Below, piece after piece: positions 1 through 8,260 of a stretch of 45,636 nucleotides of DNA; within the stretch, counting starts at the first letter, position 1; each line of letters begins with the position of its first letter. The notes beneath the pieces were generated by a model. That model was given only the letters and a program-made list of their open reading frames with translations. It did not search any database and was not told the DNA's origin. Position numbers and translations under genes: made by a program. The DNA is from an uncultured Eubacteriales bacterium (GTDB lineage Bacteria; Bacillota; Clostridia; Oscillospirales; Oscillospiraceae), in assembly GCA_900547745.1 (NCBI GenBank), contig URHT01000012.1:1-45636 (forward strand). The letters run 5' to 3'.

Positions 1-15
1 AAAGCTATCTTTCTT

Positions 16-38
16 CCCCCAGTAGAACTGGGGGTTTA
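16..38 (+). terminator. Intrinsic terminator of a gene lying left of the window
   Basis: A perfect 8-bp stem (CCCCCAGT / ACTGGGGG, 3-nt loop) is followed by TTTATTT. It reads as a terminator on the plus strand, so a plus-strand gene probably ends just outside the left edge. That gene would converge on pnp. Confidence 0.7.
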
Positions 39-66
39 TTTCCACGCCTGAAGGCACCAACCGAAC

Positions 67-93
67 AGAAGGGCCGCCACAGGCGGCCCTTCT
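67..93 (-). terminator. Intrinsic terminator of pnp
   Basis: AGAAGGGCCGCC and GGCGGCCCTTCT form a 12-bp stem with a 3-nt loop, 22 bp past the pnp stop codon. On the minus strand the tail is only moderately T-rich (GTTCGGTTGG), but its position right after pnp makes terminator the best reading. Confidence 0.7.
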
Positions 94-114
94 GCATAAT
101 TTCTGTCAGCGCTC

Positions 115-2265
115 TTACTTGATAGGCTCGCCGGCGGCTTCCTTGGCGGCGATCTCCTTCATGGCGTCCTTGTGGCTCAGGTTCACGCGCCCCTTCTCAT
201 CGATCTCCGTGACCTTGACCCACATCATGTCGCCGATCTTGCAGGCGTCCTCCACCTTCTCGATGCGGTGGTCGGCCAGCTTGGAGATGTGCACCAGACC
301 GTCCTTGCCGGGCGCCAGCTCCACGAAAGCGCCAAAGGTCATCAGGCGTACCACGCGGCCGTAGTACAGCTGACCCACCTCGGGTACAAACACAATGTCG
401 TCGATGCACTTTTTGGCGATGGCGCAGCTCTCCGCGTCGGGGGAGGCGATGTGGATGGTGCCGTCGTCGTCGATGTCGATCTTGGCGCCGGACTCGGCCA
501 CGATCTTCTGGATGACGGAGCCGCCCTTGCCGATGACATCGCGGATCTTGTCGGGATCGATGTGCATGGTCAGCATCTTGGGAGCGTACTTGCTCACCTC
601 GGCGCGAGGCTCGGCGATGCAGGGCAGCATCACCTGATCCAGGATCTGCACACGGGCGTCGTAGGTGATGTCCAGTGCGTTCTTGATGATCTCCATGGTC
701 AGACCGTCGTTCTTCAGGTCCATCTGGATAGCGGTGATGCCCTTCTTGGTGCCGGCCACCTTGAAGTCCATCTCGCCGTGGAAGTCCTCCACGCCCTGGA
801 TGTCGATGAAGGTGGTGAAGCTGCCGTCATCGTCCTGGATCAGACCGCAGGAAATACCGGCCACAGGGGCCTTGATGGGTACGCCGGCGTCCATCAGTGC
901 CAGCGTAGAGCCGCAGATGGAGCCCTGAGACGTGGAGCCGTTGGAGGATACCACCTCGGACACCACGCGGATGGCGTAGGGGAACTCCTCCACCGGGGGG
1001 ATCACGGGCAGCAGCGCACGCTCAGCCAGTGCGCCGTGGCCGATCTCGCGGCGGCCGGGGCTGCGGGCGGGCTTGGCCTCGCCCACGGAGTAGCCGGGAA
1101 AGTTGTAGTGGTGCATATAGCGCTTCTCCGTCTCCTCCCAGATGGTATCCAGCTTCTGGTTGGCGGACAGGGTATCCAGCGTGGCCACGCTCAGCACCTG
1201 CGTCTGGCCGCGGGTGAACAGGCCGGAGCCATGGACGCGGGGCAGTACGCCCACCTCGGCGTCCAGCGGGCGGATCTCGTTCTTCTGGCGGCCGTCCACG
1301 CGGTGGCCCTCCAGCAGCCATGCCTTCACGATCTTCTTCTGGAACTTGTAGGTGATCTCATCCAGATACTGATCCATGTTGGGATAATCCTCCAGGAACA
1401 GCTCGTGCCACTTCTCAATCAGCTGATTCCAGCGGGCCTCGCGGACGTTCTTGTCGTCGGTATCCATGGCGGCCTTGGCATCGTCCATGGTGGCGGCCAC
1501 GATCTTGTCAAACAGCTCCTGATCGAAGTCGGCGTGGGGATACTCGAACTTGGGCTTTCCAATCTCGGACACCATCTGGTTGATGAGGGCGATCTGCTTC
1601 TGGTTCTCCTCGTGGGCGGAGCGGATGGCCTCGAACATCACGTCGTTGGGCACCTCGTTGGCGCCGGCCTCGATCATGACCACCTTCTTGCCGGTGGAGA
1701 CGACGGTGACGTCCAGATCGCTGACCTTACGCTGCTCTGCATCGGGGTTAAACACCAGCTTGCCATCCACCAGACCCACCTTCAGGGCGGCAACAGGGCC
1801 GTTCCAGGGGATGTCGGAGATGGCCAGCGCGGCGGAGGTGCCGATCAGAGCGGCGATCTCCGGGGAGCAGTCGTGATCCACGGCCATGACGGTACACATC
1901 ACGGACACGTCGTTGCGGAAATCGTAGGGGAACAGGGGGCGGATGGGACGGTCGATGACGCGGCTGGTCAGGATGCCCTTCTCGCCGGGACGGCCCTCGC
2001 GGCGGTTGAAGCTGCCGGGGATGCGGCCCACGGCGTACAGCTTCTCCTCAAAGTCCACGCTGAGGGGGAAGAAGTCGATGCCGTCCCGGGGACGGGGCGC
2101 GGCGGTGACGCAGCACAGCACGCGGGTGTCGCCGTAGCCCACCATGACGGCGGCGTTGGCCAGCTCGGCCAGCTTGCCCACCTCCAGTGTGAGGGGACGG
2201 CCCGCCAGATCCATGGTGTACTTGTGATAGTGGGGGAATTGGCGCTTGGTGATGATGGTCGACAT
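115..2265 (-). CDS. pnp: Polyribonucleotide nucleotidyltransferase (PNPase)
   Basis: Phosphorolytic 3'-to-5' exoribonuclease of mRNA decay, 716 residues, the usual family length. It has two RNase PH-type halves separated by an alpha-helical segment, then a KH domain with the GxxG loop (IGKGGS), then a C-terminal S1 RNA-binding domain (YYGRVVRLMTFGAFVEL). The start is the ATG at 2265 (MSTIITKRQF), which sits 6 nt behind AAAAGGAGAA. The frame is open further upstream, but that extension has no ribosome binding site and reads through the rpsO-pnp intergenic hairpin. The gene lies downstream of rpsO in the same direction, the arrangement conserved in E. coli and Bacillus. PNPase probably limits its own synthesis through the leader hairpin at 2316-2370, by analogy with the E. 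coli system. Confidence 0.98.
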   Translation of the reverse strand: MSTIITKRQFPHYHKYTMDLAGRPLTLEVGKLAELANAAVMVGYGDTRVLCCVTAAPRPRDGIDFFPLSVDFEEKLYAVGRIPGSFNRREGRPGEKGILTSRVIDRPIRPLFPYDFRNDVSVMCTVMAVDHDCSPEIAALIGTSAALAISDIPWNGPVAALKVGLVDGKLVFNPDAEQRKVSDLDVTVVSTGKKVVMIEAGANEVPNDVMFEAIRSAHEENQKQIALINQMVSEIGKPKFEYPHADFDQELFDKIVAATMDDAKAAMDTDDKNVREARWNQLIEKWHELFLEDYPNMDQYLDEITYKFQKKIVKAWLLEGHRVDGRQKNEIRPLDAEVGVLPRVHGSGLFTRGQTQVLSVATLDTLSANQKLDTIWEETEKRYMHHYNFPGYSVGEAKPARSPGRREIGHGALAERALLPVIPPVEEFPYAIRVVSEVVSSNGSTSQGSICGSTLALMDAGVPIKAPVAGISCGLIQDDDGSFTTFIDIQGVEDFHGEMDFKVAGTKKGITAIQMDLKNDGLTMEIIKNALDITYDARVQILDQVMLPCIAEPRAEVSKYAPKMLTMHIDPDKIRDVIGKGGSVIQKIVAESGAKIDIDDDGTIHIASPDAESCAIAKKCIDDIVFVPEVGQLYYGRVVRLMTFGAFVELAPGKDGLVHISKLADHRIEKVEDACKIGDMMWVKVTEIDEKGRVNLSHKDAMKEIAAKEAAGEPIK

Positions 2266-2315
2266 ATCATTTCTCCTTTTTTGTGAAATAGCATCCTGTG
2301 CCGGTCTCATCGCCG

Positions 2316-2370
2316 TTAGCACTTGAAAACACCCCGAAAGCGGCGGTTTCGACGCATTTTCAACTGCTAA
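2316..2370 (-). promoter_or_regulatory. Long hairpin in the pnp leader
   Basis: The arms TTAGCACTTGAAAA (2316-2329) and TTTTCAACTGCTAA (2357-2370) pair over 13 of 14 positions, and an inner stem CGAAA/TTTCG (2335-2339 with 2347-2351) continues the structure. It lies between the rpsO terminator and the pnp ribosome binding site. In enterobacteria a similar hairpin between rpsO and pnp is cut by RNase III and read by PNPase for autoregulation. The same role here is an inference from position and shape. Confidence 0.6.
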
Positions 2371-2406
2371 TGGTTGGATGCGAACACGGCGCAGAATGTG
2401 AAAGAA

Positions 2407-2432
2407 GGGTGATGCGCGTGCGCACATCACCC
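2407..2432 (-). terminator. Terminator or attenuator after rpsO
   Basis: GGGTGA/TCACCC encloses TGCGC/GCGCA with a 2-nt bulge. On the minus strand it is followed by TTCTTTC, 10 nt past the rpsO stop. It likely ends part of the rpsO transcripts and lets a fraction read on into pnp, since no clear separate pnp promoter was found. Confidence 0.65.
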
Positions 2433-2441
2433 TGTTTCAAC

Positions 2442-2708
2442 TTACTTACGCAGACCCAGCTTGGCGATCAGAGCACGATAACGCTCGATGTCCTTCTTGG
2501 CCAGGTAGTCCAGCAGACGGCGGCGCTTACCGATCATCATCTGCATGCCGCGGCGGCTGTGGAAGTCATGGGGATGCACCTTCAGGTGCGCGGTCAGCTG
2601 GTTGATGCGCTCGGTGAGGATCGCCACCTGCACCTCGGGGGAGCCGGTGTCAGTTTCATGGGTACGGTTGGCCTCGATGATGGAGGTCTTCTGGTCTTTC
2701 AGCATCAT
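2442..2708 (-). CDS. rpsO: 30S ribosomal protein S15
   Basis: An 88-residue small-subunit protein that binds 16S rRNA at the central-domain three-way junction. The family signature TGSPEVQVAILTERI and the basic C-terminal region HSRRGMQMMIGKRRRLLDYL are present. The ATG at 2708 (MMLKDQK) is preferred because AAAGGTGG lies about 10 nt upstream. An in-frame ATG at 2729 would place the ribosome binding site inside the coding sequence and make the protein longer than the family norm. It is transcribed from the promoter at 2818-2846, whose roughly 100-nt leader includes a GCGAC/GTCGC hairpin that could carry S15 feedback control (inference). Confidence 0.97.
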   Translation of the reverse strand: MMLKDQKTSIIEANRTHETDTGSPEVQVAILTERINQLTAHLKVHPHDFHSRRGMQMMIGKRRRLLDYLAKKDIERYRALIAKLGLRK

Positions 2709-2817
2709 GGTTGTGTTTCCACCTTTCATAAATTACGCCCGCATCCTGAGCCGGGGGAGAGATGGACAGCTCCGCGCAGCTAAGGCAAGGGGCAGCGACT
2801 CAGTCGCGTACCTTGGT

Positions 2818-2846
2818 ATGTTACCATAAAGCCATAGGTTTGTAAA
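2818..2846 (-). promoter_or_regulatory. Promoter of rpsO-pnp
   Basis: On the minus strand, TTTACA, 17 nt and TAACAT match the sigma-A consensus at 5/6 and 4/6. It sits about 110 nt upstream of rpsO in an AT-rich patch. Confidence 0.6.
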
Positions 2847-2878
2847 GTAGGTTTTTTCATTTTATTTACGTTTTGTTC

Positions 2879-2907
2879 TTCACTTTCCGGCATGAAGCTG
2901 GTATACT
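2879..2907 (+). promoter_or_regulatory. Promoter of the DUF4340-type lipoprotein gene
   Basis: TTCACT, 17 nt and TATACT (4/6 and 5/6), 34 nt upstream of the start codon. It is back to back with the rpsO promoter. Confidence 0.55.
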
Positions 2908-2941
2908 GACGTAGTTCCTGAACAGAAAGGAGAATTTTCCG

Positions 2942-3868
2942 ATGAAACGATATGTGTGTTTACTGGCGCTGCTGCTGACGGCGGCGCTTTTAGCGGGCTG
3001 CGGCCACAAGGCGCAGCCGAATGCCGACGCGGACTCTGTCGCGCAGACGGCTCTGCCGCCGGAGGGCATCACGGCGTTGGTGCTGGCCGACGACGCGCAG
3101 GTGCTGCGCTTCCGCCGGGACGACGATGGCGTCTGGTTCTGGCAGGACGACTCCACGTTCCCGCTGGATCAGACCGGCATGCCCGCCCTGCTGGAGGCCG
3201 CCGCCGCCATGACCGCCTCCGTGCCGGTGCAGGCCGGGGACGAGCTGTCGGAATACGGCTTGGACGACGCCAAAACAAGCCTCACCGTAACGGCGGACGG
3301 CGAGACGCTGACCTTTACCCGCGGCGATCAGGCCGCCTCCGGCGACTGGTATCTCTACTGCACCGAGGACGGTACCGTCCGGATGGTGTCCGACGACACC
3401 GTGAAGGTGTTCCAGCTGCTGGACGGCAGTATCTACGATCTGGCTCTGCTGCCTACGCTGCCCGCCGTCACCATGGACACGCTGCATGCCGTCTCCATCA
3501 CCGGCGCCGACGGCGTCCGCATCGACCTCCGCGTGACGGACGGCGTGCGGAAGGCGGGCAGCCGCGACGTGACGGCGGAGACGGAGGCCCTGATGGACGA
3601 GCTGTCCGGGCTGGCTGTCACCGCCTGCGTGGACTACGCCCCCGCTGAGGGTGCCGCCGCCATCTGCGGACTGGACGCGCCGGCGGCGGCGCTGACCCTG
3701 ACGTATGCCAACGCCGTGGGTGCGGAGGAAACGCTGACCGTCACCGTGGGCCTGCCCATCGGGGACGGCGGCCGCTATGTGGCCCTCAGCGGCGACTCCA
3801 ACATCTACCGCATGGAGGAGACGTCGCTGGTGCAGCTGCTGACGCTGGCGGAGACGGGCCTGAAGTGA
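2942..3868 (+). CDS. DUF4340-type lipoprotein
   Basis: 308 residues. The N-terminus is a lipoprotein signal peptide: basic MKR, a hydrophobic run and the lipobox LAGC with Cys20. The mature part alternates short beta-rich units (for example VLRFRRDDDGVWFWQDD, ELSEYGLDDAKTSLTV, TGDWYLY-like GDWYLYCTEDG), the pattern of DUF4340 proteins, in which a tested residue line is followed by 'YGLDDP'-type turns. These proteins are extracytoplasmic and their molecular role is poorly known. The ribosome binding site AAAGGAGAA is 7-8 nt upstream of ATG 2942. A perfect terminator 12 bp downstream separates it from the two-component genes, so it is probably transcribed alone. Confidence 0.8.
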   Translation: MKRYVCLLALLLTAALLAGCGHKAQPNADADSVAQTALPPEGITALVLADDAQVLRFRRDDDGVWFWQDDSTFPLDQTGMPALLEAAAAMTASVPVQAGDELSEYGLDDAKTSLTVTADGETLTFTRGDQAASGDWYLYCTEDGTVRMVSDDTVKVFQLLDGSIYDLALLPTLPAVTMDTLHAVSITGADGVRIDLRVTDGVRKAGSRDVTAETEALMDELSGLAVTACVDYAPAEGAAAICGLDAPAAALTLTYANAVGAEETLTVTVGLPIGDGGRYVALSGDSNIYRMEETSLVQLLTLAETGLK

Positions 3869-3880
3869 ACAGGGAAAAGC

Positions 3881-3910
3881 AAAAAGGTGCGTTGCAAAAC
3901 GCACCTTTTT
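3881..3910 (+). terminator. Perfect intrinsic terminator after the lipoprotein gene
   Basis: A 13-bp perfect stem AAAAAGGTGCGTT / AACGCACCTTTTT with loop GCAA. The flanking A and T tracts make it work in both directions. Confidence 0.9.
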
Positions 3911-3920
3911 GTGGTATAAG
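3892..3920 (+). promoter_or_regulatory. Candidate promoter of the response regulator operon, inside the terminator
   Basis: TTGCAA (3892-3897) lies in the loop of the preceding terminator and is spaced 17 nt from TATAAG (3915-3920). Matches to consensus are 4/6 and 5/6. It would start transcripts about 25 nt before the GTG start of the regulator. Confidence 0.4.
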
Positions 3921-3951
3921 AGGAGACGATCAAAAGAGAGGAGGGCTGCCT

Positions 3952-4632
3952 GTGCGCATACTCATTGTGGAGGACGAAAAGCGTCTGGCCGGTACGCTGG
4001 CGGAGCTGCTGCACCGCCGGGGCTACACCGTGGATGTCAGCTATGACGGCGTGTCCGGACTGGACAACGCCCGCAGCGGCATTTACGATCTGGTGCTGCT
4101 GGACGCCATGCTGCCGGGGCTGGACGGCTTCACGCTTTTACAGCAGCTGCGCGCCGGCGGCGACACGGTGCCCGTGCTGATGCTGACGGCCCGCAGCGAT
4201 CTCAGCGACCGCGTGCGGGGGCTGGACTGCGGCGCCGACTACTACCTGACCAAGCCCTTTGAAACGGAGGAGCTGCTGGCCTGCATCCGCTCCCTGCTGC
4301 GGCGGGGCGGCGAGACGGCGGACAGCGACGCGGTCTGCTTCGGCGACCTGCGCCTCCAGATGACCACGTTCCTGCTGTCCTGCGGAGAGCGCGCCGTCCG
4401 GCTGAGCCGCCGGGAGTACGACCTGATGGAGCTGCTGATGAAAAACGGCAGCCAGATTGTGTCCAAGGAGCAGCTGATCCTGAAGGTATGGGGCTACGAC
4501 TCCGCCGCCGAGGACAACAATGTGGAGGTGTACATCTCCTTCCTGCGGCGGAAGCTGACCCATCTGCACTCCCGCGTGCGCATCAAGACCCTGCGCATGG
4601 TGGGCTACTGCCTGGAGGAGGTGGAGGCATGA
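3952..4632 (+). CDS. OmpR-family response regulator
   Basis: 226-residue cytoplasmic DNA-binding regulator. The receiver domain (about 1-115) has the acidic pocket E7/D8, the phosphorylation site D51 (LLDAML) and the conserved K101 (LTKPF). The winged-helix output domain (about 125-226) includes the RREYDLMELLM and VSKEQLILKVWGYD segments. The start is GTG 3952, chosen because GAGGAGGG lies 6 nt upstream and the protein then begins VRILIVEDE, the family N-terminus. Its stop overlaps the kinase start (ATGA), so the two are translationally coupled. The target promoter is unknown. The PhoB-like repeat at 18626-18642 is one candidate for some OmpR-family regulator. Confidence 0.95.
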   Translation: MRILIVEDEKRLAGTLAELLHRRGYTVDVSYDGVSGLDNARSGIYDLVLLDAMLPGLDGFTLLQQLRAGGDTVPVLMLTARSDLSDRVRGLDCGADYYLTKPFETEELLACIRSLLRRGGETADSDAVCFGDLRLQMTTFLLSCGERAVRLSRREYDLMELLMKNGSQIVSKEQLILKVWGYDSAAEDNNVEVYISFLRRKLTHLHSRVRIKTLRMVGYCLEEVEA

Positions 4633-5831
4633 TCCGCAGACTTCGCTGGAAGGTCATCGGCCTGAATATGGGCATGGTATTCTGCGTACTGCTGGCGGTG
4701 TTCGCCGCTGTGTACTTCTCCTCCCGGGCCGGCATCGCCCGCAGCGTGCAGCACCAGCTGCAGCAGGTGCTCCAGACCGGCAGCGGCTACGACCTGTCCC
4801 AGCCGGGACAGGAGGGCGTCCCCTGCTTCGTGGCGGAGGTCTATGCCAGCGGCACCGTCCGCGTCTCCGGCAACAGCTACTACGACCTGACGGACAAGGA
4901 GGCGCTGGTGGATATTGTCACCGCCGCCCTGACGGCGGACAGTGACGAGGGCGTGCTGGCGGAGCACCATCTGCGCTATCTGCGGCAGACGGGGCTGCTG
5001 TCCACCCGCATCGCCTTTACCGACAGCACGCTGGAGCAGGCCACCCTCCGCAGCCTGCTGACCGGCAGCCTGCTCATCGGCCTTGCGGCGCTGGCGGTGC
5101 TGTTCGTGTGCAGCTATGTGCTCAGCGGCGCGGTGACGCGCCCGGTGGGCCGTGCGTGGCAGCAGCAGAAGCAGTTCCTGTCTGATGCCAGCCACGAGCT
5201 GAAAACGCCCCTGACGGTGATCTTGTCCTCGACAGAGCTGCTGGAACAGAGCGCCGCGCCGGAGCAGAAGCAGTATGTGGATAATATCCGGGCCGAGTCC
5301 CGCCGCATGAAGCAGCTGGTGGAGGATATGCTCACCCTGTCCCGCATCCAGCGCAGCGACGCCCCCCTGCCTGACACCGCGGCGGATCTGTCGGACGCGG
5401 CGGCTAACGTGGCCCTGCGCTTCGAGCCGGTGGCCTATGAGGCGGGGCTTACCCTGTCCTACGACATCGCGCCGGGGCTTTTGGTGCGGGGAGACAGTGA
5501 TAAGCTGGAGCAGGCGGTGGCCGTCCTGCTGGACAACGCCATCAAATACGCTGCCCCCGGCACGGAGGTGCGGCTGGACGCGGTGCGGCAGGGCAAGAAC
5601 GCCTGCCTGTGGGTGGAGAACGAGGGCGACCCCATCCCCGCCGACAAGCTGCCCCACATCTTCGACCGCTTCTACCGCGCCGACGAGTCCCGTACCGACG
5701 GCGGCAGCTTCGGGCTGGGTCTGTCCATTGCCAAGGCCATCGTGGAGACCCATCGTGGCGCCATCCGCTGCGACAGCAGCGGCAGCACCACCCGCTTTAC
5801 CATTACCCTTCCCTGCCGGCAGGGAAAATAG
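4629..5831 (+). CDS. Sensor histidine kinase partner of the response regulator
   Basis: 400 residues. Transmembrane helix 1 is at about 12-30, the extracytoplasmic sensor at about 31-142 and helix 2 at about 145-165. The HisKA domain has phosphoacceptor H189 (SDASHELKTPL), and the ATPase domain has the N box (LLDNAIKY, N303), the F box (FDRFYRAD) and the G2 box (FGLGLSIAKA, 361-370). All catalytic motifs are present, so it should be active. The sensor shows no named domain. It overlaps the response regulator by 4 bp, and the amidohydrolase begins only 12 bp after its stop, so all four genes to 8206 are probably one operon. Confidence 0.95.
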   Translation: MIRRLRWKVIGLNMGMVFCVLLAVFAAVYFSSRAGIARSVQHQLQQVLQTGSGYDLSQPGQEGVPCFVAEVYASGTVRVSGNSYYDLTDKEALVDIVTAALTADSDEGVLAEHHLRYLRQTGLLSTRIAFTDSTLEQATLRSLLTGSLLIGLAALAVLFVCSYVLSGAVTRPVGRAWQQQKQFLSDASHELKTPLTVILSSTELLEQSAAPEQKQYVDNIRAESRRMKQLVEDMLTLSRIQRSDAPLPDTAADLSDAAANVALRFEPVAYEAGLTLSYDIAPGLLVRGDSDKLEQAVAVLLDNAIKYAAPGTEVRLDAVRQGKNACLWVENEGDPIPADKLPHIFDRFYRADESRTDGGSFGLGLSIAKAIVETHRGAIRCDSSGSTTRFTITLPCRQGK

Positions 5832-5843
5832 AGAGGCGATACC

Positions 5844-7436
5844 ATGTTTGATACCTTGATCCGCGGCGGCACGGTCATCGACGGCACCGGCCGACCCGGT
5901 TTCCGTGCCGATGTGGGCATCACAGCCGGGAAGATCGCGGCGCTGGGCAGCCTGTCCGCCGCTCAGGCGGGCTGCGTCATCGACGCATCCGGCCGCGCCG
6001 TGACCCCCGGCTTCATCGACATCCACCGCCACGCCGACGCGGCGGCCTTCCGCCCCGGCTACGGGGAGCTGGAGCTGCGGCAGGGGCTGACCGCCATCGT
6101 CAACGGCAACTGCGGCCTGTCCGCCGCCCCCTTCGGCGAAGCCCACGCCGCCGCTGTCCGGGCCTACCTGCGGCCCATCACCGGCGACATTCCGGCGGAT
6201 ATGCCCTCCGCGTCCATGGCGGACTATCTGGCGGCGCTGCACGAGCTGCCCCTCCACACCGGCATGCTGGCGGGGGCAGGCATCCTGCGGGCGGATGCCG
6301 CCGGCTACGAGCTGGAGCATCTGGCGGACGCCCACTACCGCGCCATCCACCGCGCCATGGAGCGTGCGCTGGCTGATGGCGCGCTGGGCATATCGCTGGG
6401 CCTCGGCTACGCGCCGGAGTGCTTCTACACCACAGAGGAGCTGATCCGGGCGCTGGAGCCCCTGCGGGGACAGGATATCCCCCTCACCGTCCATATGCGG
6501 CAGGAGGGCGCCGGTGTCTGCGGGGCTGTGGAGGAGATGCTTACCGTGGCCCGGACGCTGCGCATCCCTCTGCACATCAGCCACCTGAAGGCCATGGGCC
6601 GGGACAGCTGGGGCAGAAGGATCCCCCGTGCGCTGTCCCTGCTGGAGCAGGCCCGGCAGGAGGGCATGGACGTCAGCTGCGACGTGTATCCCTACACCGC
6701 CGGCTCCACCCAGCTGCTGCACATCCTGCCGCCGGAGTTTCTGGAGGGCGGCATGGACGCGGTGGTGCGGCGGCTGCGGGATCCCGCCGCCCGGCGGGAG
6801 CTGGCGCAGCGTATCGAAACAGGCGACGGCTTCGACGATATCGCCCGTCTGGCGGGTTGGGACGGCATCTACCTCACCAGCCTCCACTGTCCGGAGGATC
6901 ACCCCTTTCTGGGTAAGAGCCTTGCCCAGATCGCGGCGCTGACGGGACAGGATCCGCTGAATTGCTGCTGTGACCTGCTGGTGCGGGAGGACTGCCAGAT
7001 CACCATGATCGACTTCATGGCCTCAGAGGCGGACATCGCCGCCGTTCTGCAAAGTGAGCTGTCCAACCTGATCTCCGATGCCACCTACCCCACGGAGGGG
7101 ATGCCCCATCCCCGTGTCTACGGCACGTTCCCCCGCCTTATCCGGCACTTTGTCATGGAGAAGCACGTCCTCACGCTGGAGCAGGCCGTCCGGAAAATGA
7201 CGGCGCTTCCAGCCATGGCCCTGCGCCTGCGGGGGAAGGGCATTCTGGCTGAGGGCATGGACGCGGATATCTGCGTCTTTGACCCGGCAGAGATACGAGA
7301 AAACGGCGACTATCAGCATCCCTGCGAGATGGCGTCCGGACTGGACGCCGTGCTGGTGGCAGGGATGCCTGCGGTCATACGCGATACATACACCGGCATC
7401 CGCGCCGGTACAGTCATCAGGAGGGATACGAAATGA
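5844..7436 (+). CDS. Amidohydrolase of the N-acyl-D-amino-acid deacylase family
   Basis: 530 residues, cytoplasmic, metal-dependent hydrolase. Features match the D-aminoacylase family: N-terminal beta sandwich, HxH metal site (H61, H63 in DIHRHADA), the family cysteine ligand in NGNCGLSAAP (C90), histidines H217 (TVHMRQEG) and H247 (HISHLKAMG), and the catalytic aspartate D412 (LISDATY). The family releases D-amino acids from N-acylated or dipeptide forms, and some members act as D-glutamate or D-aspartate deacylases. The exact substrate cannot be read from sequence. It sits 12 bp after the kinase gene and overlaps the next gene by ATGA, so it is likely controlled by the two-component pair. 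A role in cell-wall peptide salvage is an inference. Confidence 0.9.
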   Translation: MFDTLIRGGTVIDGTGRPGFRADVGITAGKIAALGSLSAAQAGCVIDASGRAVTPGFIDIHRHADAAAFRPGYGELELRQGLTAIVNGNCGLSAAPFGEAHAAAVRAYLRPITGDIPADMPSASMADYLAALHELPLHTGMLAGAGILRADAAGYELEHLADAHYRAIHRAMERALADGALGISLGLGYAPECFYTTEELIRALEPLRGQDIPLTVHMRQEGAGVCGAVEEMLTVARTLRIPLHISHLKAMGRDSWGRRIPRALSLLEQARQEGMDVSCDVYPYTAGSTQLLHILPPEFLEGGMDAVVRRLRDPAARRELAQRIETGDGFDDIARLAGWDGIYLTSLHCPEDHPFLGKSLAQIAALTGQDPLNCCCDLLVREDCQITMIDFMASEADIAAVLQSELSNLISDATYPTEGMPHPRVYGTFPRLIRHFVMEKHVLTLEQAVRKMTALPAMALRLRGKGILAEGMDADICVFDPAEIRENGDYQHPCEMASGLDAVLVAGMPAVIRDTYTGIRAGTVIRRDTK

Positions 7437-8206
7437 GAACCGATATACTGCAGGAGCTGGAACGCATCGTCCGTCTGGCCGGCGATCTGGTGCGGGAGGC
7501 CCACGACATCGAGCAGGTCACTACGGAAAAGACCGGCGCCGCCGACCTTGTCACCAAGTACGATGTGGCGGTGCAGGGCCTTCTGAAGCGGGAGCTGCTG
7601 ACCCTGCTGCCGGAGGCGGACTTCTTCGGCGAGGAGGGGGAGCACGCCGCCCTGACCCGTCCGTGGACGTTCATCGTCGACCCCATCGACGGCACCACCA
7701 ACTTTGTCCGCCGCCTGCACTACAGCAATATCTCCGTTGCGCTGGCCCACGACGGGCAGGTGGAGTACGCCGTGGTCTACGACCCCTTTGCCGACGAGCT
7801 GTTCTCCGCCCGGCGGGGCGGCGGCGCGTTCTGCAACGGCCTGCCCATCCATGTCAGCGGCAAGGACATGGCCCACGCCGTGTTTCTCTGCGGCTCCACT
7901 ATCTATGACCGCCGCCTGACGGAGCAGAGCTTTTCCCTGCTGCGGCAGCTGTACGACCGGGGGCTGGACTACCGCCGCTTCGGCGCGGCGGCGCTGGATC
8001 TGTGTCAGGTGGCCGCCGGACGGGCGGAGCTGTTCTACGAATGCCGCCTGTCCCCGTGGGACTACGCCGCCGGCAGTCTCATTGTGACGGAAGCCGGGGG
8101 CACCGTTACCGGCTTCGACGGAAAGCCCATGGATGTGCTGCGGCCCTCGTCGGTGTTCGCCGCCAACGCAGCGTGCCGCGGCGTCCTGCGGGAGCTGAAG
8201 CTGTAA
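7433..8206 (+). CDS. Inositol monophosphatase family protein
   Basis: 257 residues, Mg-dependent, Li-sensitive phosphatase fold. The metal-binding motifs are intact: GEEG (66-69), DPIDGTTN (83-90) and the C-terminal WDYAAG (209-214). The family hydrolyses inositol-1-phosphate, but bacterial members also act on other sugar phosphates, NADP or PAP, so the substrate is open. The start ATG overlaps the preceding stop codon. It is the last gene of the 3952-8206 operon and ends at the long terminator hairpin 8210-8245. Confidence 0.93.
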   Translation: MRTDILQELERIVRLAGDLVREAHDIEQVTTEKTGAADLVTKYDVAVQGLLKRELLTLLPEADFFGEEGEHAALTRPWTFIVDPIDGTTNFVRRLHYSNISVALAHDGQVEYAVVYDPFADELFSARRGGGAFCNGLPIHVSGKDMAHAVFLCGSTIYDRRLTEQSFSLLRQLYDRGLDYRRFGAAALDLCQVAAGRAELFYECRLSPWDYAAGSLIVTEAGGTVTGFDGKPMDVLRPSSVFAANAACRGVLRELKL

Positions 8207-8209
8207 ATC

Positions 8210-8245
8210 ATAAAAGGAACGCACCCACGGGTGCGTTCCTTTTAT
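8210..8245. terminator. Bidirectional terminator between convergent genes
   Basis: A 17-bp perfect stem (ATAAAAGGAACGCACCC and its complement) with a minimal loop and A/T tracts on both sides. It serves the phosphatase gene on the plus strand and the amidohydrolase gene on the minus strand. Confidence 0.9.
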
Positions 8246-8260
8246 GCTGGGTCGCGGGGC

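Noticed and set aside
172..2286. 704-codon plus-strand open frame opposite pnp
   Set aside because: It is the antisense of the pnp coding sequence. High GC and biased codons keep the opposite frame free of stops; the translation is low complexity and has no ribosome site.
4605..6902. 765-codon minus-strand open frame
   Set aside because: It lies opposite the kinase and amidohydrolase genes, which have complete catalytic motifs; the antisense product is His/Gln/Arg-rich without any domain.
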